Assembly: GCA_021730825.1 (NCBI GenBank)
Contig: JAKFYO010000060.1
Location: 1-5,866 of the forward strand
Length of the DNA stretch: 5,866 bases
Direction: 5' to 3'
Source of the DNA: Hyphomicrobiales bacterium
GTDB taxonomy: Bacteria > Pseudomonadota > Alphaproteobacteria > Rhizobiales > Xanthobacteraceae
Positions 5,489 to 5,866 of the stretch are shown here, one piece after another (positions within the stretch are counted from its first letter, which is position 1; each line of letters begins with the position of its first letter). A model generated the notes under the pieces. That model was not told the origin of the DNA, did not search any database, and saw only the letters and a program-made list of their open reading frames with translations. A program made the position numbers and the translations under genes.

Positions 5489-5866
5489 ATCTCGATATCC
5501 AGCGCGACATCGAGCGAAGGCGCGGAGTGCGTCAGCGCGCCGGAAGAAATCACATCGACGCCGGTTTCCGCGATGGCGGCAACGGTTTCCAGTGTGACGC
5601 CGCCGGAAGCTTCGGTGACGATCTTGCCCTTGCAGAGCGCAACCGCTTCGCGAAGCGTTTCCGGCTTCATGTTATCGAGCAGCACGACATCGGCCTTGCC
5701 GTTTGCAAGCACTTGGCGGAGCTGATCTAGCGTATCGACTTCGATCTCGACCTTCACCAGATGGCCGACTGCCGCACGCGCGGCGTCGAGCGCTTTCGCG
5801 ACACCGCCTGCGACCGCGATGTGGTTGTCCTTTATCAGCACGGCGTCGTCGAGCCCGAAGCGATGA
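5485..5866 (-). CDS. nadC: Nicotinate-nucleotide diphosphorylase (quinolinate phosphoribosyltransferase), C-terminal part
   Basis: About 126 residues of the C-terminal alpha/beta barrel are visible; the 5' part lies beyond the right edge of the window, and family members are usually near 280-290 residues. NadC converts quinolinate and PRPP to nicotinate mononucleotide, CO2 and pyrophosphate, the third step of de novo NAD synthesis after NadB and NadA. The reading frame runs [21 protein letters not shown], then [42 protein letters not shown] and [25 protein letters not shown]. The catalytic Lys of IKDNH, the Glu/Asp of VEIEVD and the Asp of LLDN are present. A GTG at 5841 (inside [11 protein letters not shown]) is an internal codon, not the start. 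In rhizobia nadC is commonly last in a nadABC operon, which would place nadA and nadB to the right. Confidence 0.95.
   Translation of the reverse strand, partial: HRFGLDDAVLIKDNHIAVAGGVAKALDAARAAVGHLVKVEIEVDTLDQLRQVLANGKADVVLLDNMKPETLREAVALCKGKIVTEASGGVTLETVAAIAETGVDVISSGALTHSAPSLDVALDIEI

Noticed and set aside
1..5866. CRISPR array, transposon, phage, toxin-antitoxin or other defence locus
   Set aside because: I see no spaced direct repeats, terminal inverted repeats, transposase or nuclease motifs; base composition and codon use look uniform across the window.

Overview
The window is about 60% GC, has very little non-coding DNA, and looks like chromosomal DNA from an alphaproteobacterium. 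The most likely order is Hyphomicrobiales (Rhizobiales), near the Bradyrhizobiaceae/Xanthobacteraceae. The protein sequences and the pairing of a Nudix-type NAD regulator with nadC suggest this; it is an inference from memory of these families, not from a search. I see no mobile element, tRNA, rRNA, CRISPR array or compositional island.

Layout from left to right. (1) Bases 1-454, plus strand: the C-terminal part of a conserved hypothetical protein whose start lies outside the window. (2) Bases 451-1791, minus strand: a dihydroorotase-family amidohydrolase (pyrC-like) that meets gene 1 tail to tail, the two stop codons overlapping in the bases CTAA. (3) Bases 1792-1910: the only real intergenic gap (119 bp). 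It is divergent and carries two small dyad structures. (4) Bases 1911-5488, plus strand: a very compact five-gene run with junctions of +8, -4, -4 and +2 bp. The genes are a YgfZ/CAF17-type Fe-S protein, 3-methyladenine DNA glycosylase I (tag), an HD-domain (YfbR-like) phosphohydrolase, a cysteine-based tyrosine/dual-specificity phosphatase, and a Nudix-plus-winged-helix regulator of the NrtR/NadQ kind. (5) Bases 5485-5866, minus strand: the C-terminal part of nadC (quinolinate phosphoribosyltransferase), again tail to tail with overlapping stops in CTAA.

The most coherent biological theme is NAD metabolism. The last operon gene looks like a transcription factor with a catalytically degenerate Nudix sensor domain, and it sits beside nadC, the last step of de novo NAD synthesis. 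The rest of the operon combines Fe-S maintenance, alkylation repair and two phosphohydrolases. They are co-oriented and partly translationally coupled, so they are probably co-transcribed, but a shared function is a hypothesis. I did not find a clear new defence or mobile system. The points most worth a second look are this operon, the degenerate Nudix box, a Gln in place of a metal-binding His in the dihydroorotase, and the dyads in the divergent promoter region.
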